From the NCBI RefSeq assembly GCF_030409715.1, contig NZ_JAUFQI010000001.1, positions 665,001 to 729,000 on the forward strand: a DNA stretch of 64,000 nucleotides. The letters are read 5' to 3'. The stretch comes from Reinekea marina. Lineage in GTDB: Bacteria; Pseudomonadota; Gammaproteobacteria; Pseudomonadales; Natronospirillaceae. A model generated the notes under the pieces. That model was not told the DNA's origin and searched no databases. It was given only the letters and a program-made list of their open reading frames with translations. The position numbers and the translations under genes are program-made. Shown here one piece after another: positions 60,301 through 64,000 of this stretch; positions within the stretch are counted from its first letter, which is position 1; every line of letters begins with the position of its first letter.

Positions 60301-62381
60301 ATGTCGCTATTCGGCCCTACATTGTTGGTGTTGGCTGTTAAATTCAGCGCGAACGCCGATGAAGCCACCAAAACTGACTGTGGCCCCAGTGTTTTGACCT
60401 TCCTAGCGCTGTGCGGCTTGTTTAAATAAGAAAGGGTTAGTGACTTAGTCACGATGCGTTGCTCACCTTCTCTTGGTGCTAACAATGCTACGTCAAAATC
60501 AAACGCTTGAAGCTCACTGGATAACAGTTTATCAAACGACCATGTAATGGTTACATCATCTGGAGTCGACACGATACTGTCAGGCACTTTTGAAAAGCTA
60601 GCTTCATTAACGACAATGCGATCACCATTGACCACACTGACGACTTTAACATCGACAAGTGCAGACTCAGAGGGAACCTCAACCGGAATGCTCGTTTGGT
60701 TGCCAAAAAGATCTTCGGCGATAAGTGTTGCAGACCCTGGTAATCTGGGATCCATTGTTTTCACGCCAAACGCGAATAAAGGGTAGCGTGAGCTGGTCAC
60801 GGAACGAATGTCGAGTTCAACATTTTGTGAGCCGTCAGCAAGTTTTAAGGTAACGAAACCAACATCTTTATCGAGTACACCGTTGCCATTTAGATCTTCA
60901 CCGGGGTCTAAAATATTGTTGAAATTTGCATCTTCACTGCGACCGTCGATCAGGCCATTTCCATTTAGGTCTTCACCTGGGTCTAGAATGCCATTGGCGC
61001 TAAGGTCTTCATTGTCCGATACGTAACCTGCCATTTGATGACCGATGTGTCGCAATGAACTGATGTTGGGAGCATAACTATCGGCGCGTGGTGAAATATC
61101 CGCGAAGGCTTGACCTGCCGGGTAACCATAAGAGTCGTAAGCATTAAAACCATAGACATAAGCACCAAATGGTTTATCTGCGACCATAGCGTGCTGGCCA
61201 ATACTCAGTGACAGTTGGCCACCAATATAGTTGCTACCTGGAATCTCGTTGAAGTTTGATATATCGACTAAATTACCATTAAGTAAAAGATTGGTTCCAA
61301 CCTCAACGACAACGTTAACAAAGTTATTTACAAAACCATCCGCAGGTGTTGTAAATAAGTACTCACTTAAAAATTGTTCAAACGGAACAATGTTCATCAT
61401 GAATGGATCAGCATTGATGTTATCTGCGCCTTGCCCCATCGCATATTGCGCAACCATAATAGGTTTGCTCGATGACACAGACATAGGGCCGTTGATAACG
61501 GCCTCATAAAACTCACCTGCTGCTAATATCGCCACGACCTGCCCGTTCACATCGACAGGCGTATTATCTTCAGACGCCATTACACGAAATACATCTCCTG
61601 AAAGGCGTGTTGCAAGTGGGATAAGATCATAATGATAGCCCCAGTTATTCACCGGAATCATGGTCTCTACTAAATAGTCACACCAACCAATTCGGCTATC
61701 TCGAGAAGGGACGTCGGCACATTCGTGTGCACCGTAAACGCCTATCGGCAAAGAAGCGCGAATAAAGGTACCCGAAACATCTTCTTCATACGAGCTGAGC
61801 TGAAAGGTTTGGCCTTTATTCAAGGTGATCTGTTGAAGTTCATGAGCTAAAAAGCTTGAGTTGATGTCAACACTTGGAATTATTTGAACTTGGGTATTGT
61901 CTTCGGTCGCGACAATGACAAGTTCTGAATCTAATCGCCAGTTATTTCGATTAAGAGGGTAGTAGCTCAGTATGTAATATTCGCGACCCAATACATCGTT
62001 TGGTAGTGCGGTAAAACCGTCTGTGGTGAATTTGACCTCATTCATACCATAGACAGAAATGTCTTGAGAGGATTCAACAAACACACCTAGATCTTTAATC
62101 TCACCCGAACCTAAGCGGTTTGCTGCTTGAGGTAAAGCGAGCGTGCCGACTTCACCTGCTAACACCTGTAGCGTTTCTTCAATGGCTAAACCTGGGATGG
62201 TCACTTTTACTTCTGTGTTTTCTTGCGCTGAGAAAAACAGTGTTGGTATACCTGAGCCTTCGTAGTTAGTCGGAAACGCGATTGTAAAATCTTTACCCAG
62301 TACATCATTGGCAAGGCTCAACATAGGTGTTGTCGCTAGTGCAAGGGTCGTTATTGCTGTATTACGCTGAGAATTATTCAC
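57363..62381 (-). CDS. giant secreted IgGFc-binding/PKD/PASTA protein
   Basis: The protein has 1672 residues. The signal peptide is at about 1-24 (TTLALATTPMLSLA). An IgGFc-binding-protein N-terminal-like region spans about 28-440 (GKDFTIAFPTNY and VIVATEDNTQVQIIP). Calcium-type repeats follow at about 454-504 (GEDLNGNGLID and similar). Ig-like segments come next, then about five PKD-type domains in the range 1080-1520 (VDAGPDQ, ADAGATLSGQVGDRVTLDGSSS, NAGPDGS). A FnIII-like stretch follows, then a GDYGDYGDYGEGDY repeat, and last a PASTA-like domain (about 1603-1672, VPDLRGLTVEEAEAAA). Such parts bind surfaces or glycans. It overlaps the preceding gene by 8 bp. Confidence 0.8.
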   Translation of the reverse strand: MNNSQRNTAITTLALATTPMLSLANDVLGKDFTIAFPTNYEGSGIPTLFFSAQENTEVKVTIPGLAIEETLQVLAGEVGTLALPQAANRLGSGEIKDLGVFVESSQDISVYGMNEVKFTTDGFTALPNDVLGREYYILSYYPLNRNNWRLDSELVIVATEDNTQVQIIPSVDINSSFLAHELQQITLNKGQTFQLSSYEEDVSGTFIRASLPIGVYGAHECADVPSRDSRIGWCDYLVETMIPVNNWGYHYDLIPLATRLSGDVFRVMASEDNTPVDVNGQVVAILAAGEFYEAVINGPMSVSSSKPIMVAQYAMGQGADNINADPFMMNIVPFEQFLSEYLFTTPADGFVNNFVNVVVEVGTNLLLNGNLVDISNFNEIPGSNYIGGQLSLSIGQHAMVADKPFGAYVYGFNAYDSYGYPAGQAFADISPRADSYAPNISSLRHIGHQMAGYVSDNEDLSANGILDPGEDLNGNGLIDGRSEDANFNNILDPGEDLNGNGVLDKDVGFVTLKLADGSQNVELDIRSVTSSRYPLFAFGVKTMDPRLPGSATLIAEDLFGNQTSIPVEVPSESALVDVKVVSVVNGDRIVVNEASFSKVPDSIVSTPDDVTITWSFDKLLSSELQAFDFDVALLAPREGEQRIVTKSLTLSYLNKPHSARKVKTLGPQSVLVASSAFALNLTANTNNVGPNSDIIITSQIENLSDTLFDAELQLEIIGPNGESLAVTVIDVPQLDGGATTNINWDWNSAGQFAGEYTAKATLLREDQIVNETNYLFQVVRGTDVLYPLDIDAAIGLNAGNGIIIEQVDFSATDIVPVSVQINNVTQNEIFGGGRSVVLLVNSTGQIMESHEKTLSSVAPGESLTINQSFQLDDIAPGVYTVWIYLYDADDNLVGVSSYTINILENSNSVVTGSVSAQHPELLRGDDQTCHETFVNSSVRDQANVEITSNILDVTNQVLTDSGIKLITIPALDEINEAYIGSTAAGLSTGQFACVVKTTNAGIDKTLGLALFDVYNLIAVPGNAQTLEVGDTLTLDATGSRESEGLPLTYQWTLVDKPDNSLIELTDAVDPIQTFLIDQQGTYTFELSVNNGTEESLPKLVSITVTNRLPSVDAGPDQLITLMQNVQLNGLNTTDDDNDLLEFAWSFVSKPEGSSAQMVEPDTGSPSFEVDVEGVYIAELTVTDDAGGVAKDQVILSAGNLAPVADAGATLSGQVGDRVTLDGSSSFDVNGDQLFYDWQMISRPPTSTAKLINGKSARPFFDIDVQGDYVFELIVSDGALNSDVDRTTVTVGNVPPVANAGPDGSLVRYSNNYLDGNESFDADGDALQYQWSIISTPRYWYRPTLYEANTATPYFSPSYDGDYVIQLRVFDGTAWSNADTVTYTTANVAPSVNAYLDTYQTIYSGDRVNISAYTYDSNGDSVSVKWELIEKPEGSLAVIEDPEYRYTSFIADEPGDYVAQVTASDGELQDVDTVYIYGAEACINNLDIRPKSGKVQLTWDYNEDTTWVDIYRSTNFEGPYEWVGDTNNSYSVYIDETVNNGTQYYYRFEREFFSDDYGEYGGPIPHFEDDFYFGDYGDYGDYGEGDYFFYRSCESQVISSIPDRRVRYNLVPDLRGLTVEEAEAAAAIDSFSIGEVIFVRTTAVEAGRVIQQDSPRNSRLPRGSQINLYIATW

Positions 62382-64000
62382 CGAAGTACTCCTTTCCTTC
62401 TAACTGAATATTAACCGTGATTGCCTTTTCTTGATTTGGGTAGACAAGGTCGTCACTCAAAGATTGTGTTACGTCGATACGAATTGAAGGTGATGCCAGT
62501 AAGGGCTCACTCAAAACTTTATGTTGAATGCCATTAAGCGTTGATACGACTTCCAGTTGATGACTACCTTCGGTAAGAATCAAGACATCTATTGGCGGTA
62601 AATTGAGTGTTAGCTTTTGCGTGTTTAGATGCCACTCCTCCCTCAACAACTCAGATTTAGCAATGATAGAACCGCTCGGATCTATTATTTGATAATAAAC
62701 GGTCAGGTTGCCATCCGTGTTTGATCCGTTGGTTAGCTCAATGGTGGGCTCAAAAAGTGTGAGTTCACCCACATCCAATGTATTTCCGACATGCAATAGG
62801 TTACTTGTTTGGATATTGTGGGTTGCTTCAATGACAACGTCCTTAAATACCTCATGTAACACCAAGCTATTCGGACCGACGCCGGAATTAGCCGTTAATA
62901 AACGATAGGCTGCCTGATAAGTGTCAGCTAAAAGGTTTTGAGATTCCCAACGGAGCTGAGAGGTGACTGAGCTATTAGCAGGCACCATAATACCGGTGTC
63001 TTGTACTACATTGCCCGTTTCATCTAACCCCCGTGTATAGGTCATCATTTCATTGTCTTGGTTAAACAAATTAAATTCGAGATGTACAAACTTGTCGGTC
63101 GCGGTGTTATTTACTAAGACAACATTTTCGATTACTTCTTGATAAGCACTAAATTCTAAAAAGTCCAAGTCTGAACGGTCTATAGACACGCCAACACCTG
63201 TAGAAAGCGCTAACCCAACATCGAACTGATGCGCGATAGGGCGGTCTAATTGAATTAAATGCGATTGCCGCGCATACCCAGAAGCGGCAACGATGATTGA
63301 TTGCTCACCTAAGGCTAAGTTTTCCAGTACATAGTGACCAAACTCATCGGTGATTGCCGTTTGTTGACTGACTTGGCTCGCGATGAGTGCACCTGATAGA
63401 GGCGCAAGTGTCGTTGAATCAATAATACGGCCGAATAGCTTAGGGCTAGGTAATTGTTCTTCTAATAAGATATCTCCAAGCGCAACATTAGACCCCGGCG
63501 TAATTTGTATTGGGCGTACAAAATCAAAGTAGCCTGGTGCTGAAATATTTAGGTTGTAGGTACCGGGAATCAGCCCATCAAGAAGAATTTCGTGTTCAGA
63601 TGCTGAGTTCCAAACATAGAGTGGAGCATCAAGGCTATCCACTAGCTCTGCTGTTGCACCCAATACCGGTTGTTGAGTAGATTCACTTAAGAGTAGGGCC
63701 GTGAGAGTCGATGTTCGCATATCAACGGCATCATCTTGTAATAATTCTACTTGTAGAGCTGAACGGTTTCCGGCAAATAATTCTACACTTCCCGATTCAG
63801 TTAAGTAGCCATTCCTTTCAACAGAGATGTGGACTGTTTCAGTTCCAAACTGATCAAAAGCTACAATGCCAGTTGCATTGGTTGTTAAAGATATCGATTG
63901 AGAGCCACTCACTGAAACCGAAGAGCCTTCGATAGGGCTTCCACTATTTCGGTCAAGGACGGTAACGATAAACTCTGAGTTAGTCGGTAAATTTTCTTGT
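62374..64000 (-). CDS. carboxypeptidase-regulatory-like repeat protein (5' end outside window)
   Basis: The frame is open to the window edge and the gene starts beyond it; a GTG at 63912 is internal. The visible 541 residues hold at least three beta-sandwich repeats of the carboxypeptidase regulatory (CarboxypepD_reg) type: FIVTVLDRNSGSPIEGSSVSV, ALLLSESTQQPVLGATAELV and FGRIIDSTTLAPLSGALIASQ. Ig-like or COG1470-like segments follow. It is probably an extracytoplasmic adhesion or scaffold protein. Its stop overlaps the start of the giant PKD protein by 8 bp, so both are coupled. Confidence 0.75.
   Translation of the reverse strand, partial: QENLPTNSEFIVTVLDRNSGSPIEGSSVSVSGSQSISLTTNATGIVAFDQFGTETVHISVERNGYLTESGSVELFAGNRSALQVELLQDDAVDMRTSTLTALLLSESTQQPVLGATAELVDSLDAPLYVWNSASEHEILLDGLIPGTYNLNISAPGYFDFVRPIQITPGSNVALGDILLEEQLPSPKLFGRIIDSTTLAPLSGALIASQVSQQTAITDEFGHYVLENLALGEQSIIVAASGYARQSHLIQLDRPIAHQFDVGLALSTGVGVSIDRSDLDFLEFSAYQEVIENVVLVNNTATDKFVHLEFNLFNQDNEMMTYTRGLDETGNVVQDTGIMVPANSSVTSQLRWESQNLLADTYQAAYRLLTANSGVGPNSLVLHEVFKDVVIEATHNIQTSNLLHVGNTLDVGELTLFEPTIELTNGSNTDGNLTVYYQIIDPSGSIIAKSELLREEWHLNTQKLTLNLPPIDVLILTEGSHQLEVVSTLNGIQHKVLSEPLLASPSIRIDVTQSLSDDLVYPNQEKAITVNIQLEGKEYFGE

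Overview
The window is a gammaproteobacterial chromosome segment. It has moderate GC and runs from the 3' side of an rRNA operon through the birA-coaX-tRNA-tuf-secE-nusG-rplKAJL-rpoBC-rpsLG-fusA-tuf block, in the order familiar from Pseudomonas and relatives. The gene order, the two nearly identical tuf genes and the marine-type gene content suggest the Oceanospirillales/Pseudomonadales side of the class. I cannot name the genus from sequence alone.

Layout. 1-3.7 kb: spacer, 23S rRNA (with an intervening-sequence-like extension of helix 25) and 5S rRNA, closed by two terminators. 3.7-7.1 kb: a cytochrome P450 and a VOC-GrpB fusion, bracketed by copies of a composite intergenic repeat that includes hairpins with a conserved loop and diverged, covarying stems. 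7.1-9.2 kb: a second EF-G gene (minus strand). 9.5-30.3 kb: the housekeeping translation/transcription block with birA, coaX, a SPOR protein, four tRNAs, tufA, secE, nusG, four ribosomal proteins with an L10 leader, rpoB, rpoC, rpsL, rpsG, fusA and tufB. 30.3-39.0 kb: a TauE/SafE permease, then a purine-salvage region made of two divergent phosphoribosyltransferases, a BMP-type nucleoside ABC transporter and a divergent guanine deaminase. Matching TGAC-N6-GTCA inverted repeats lie in front of both the transporter operon and the deaminase.

39.0-43.2 kb: a ubiquitin-like MoaD/ThiS protein ending in Gly-Gly with a BNR/Asp-box repeat protein, a large DUF3592 membrane protein, and a RIO-type kinase whose reading frame is cut by an in-frame TAG. 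43.2-49.1 kb: a beta-glucoside uptake and hydrolysis operon (GH1, two permeases, binding protein) with its LacI-type regulator and palindromic operators. 49.2-53.3 kb: a Nudix hydrolase, an Old Yellow Enzyme, an OpgC-like membrane protein with an apparent ATC start, and a glycosyltransferase. 53.3-64 kb: a minus-strand cluster of very large envelope or secreted proteins. These are a carboxypeptidase-regulatory-like protein cut by the window edge, a 1672-residue IgGFc-binding/PKD/PASTA protein, and a 1048-residue transglutaminase-like protein without a visible catalytic Cys. They are followed by a small DUF3592 gene and a frameshifted small gene in AT-richer DNA.

The least explained parts are the last cluster, the conserved-loop hairpin repeats around the P450 island, and the MoaD-like/BNR pair. 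No CRISPR array, transposase, integrase or phage gene was seen.
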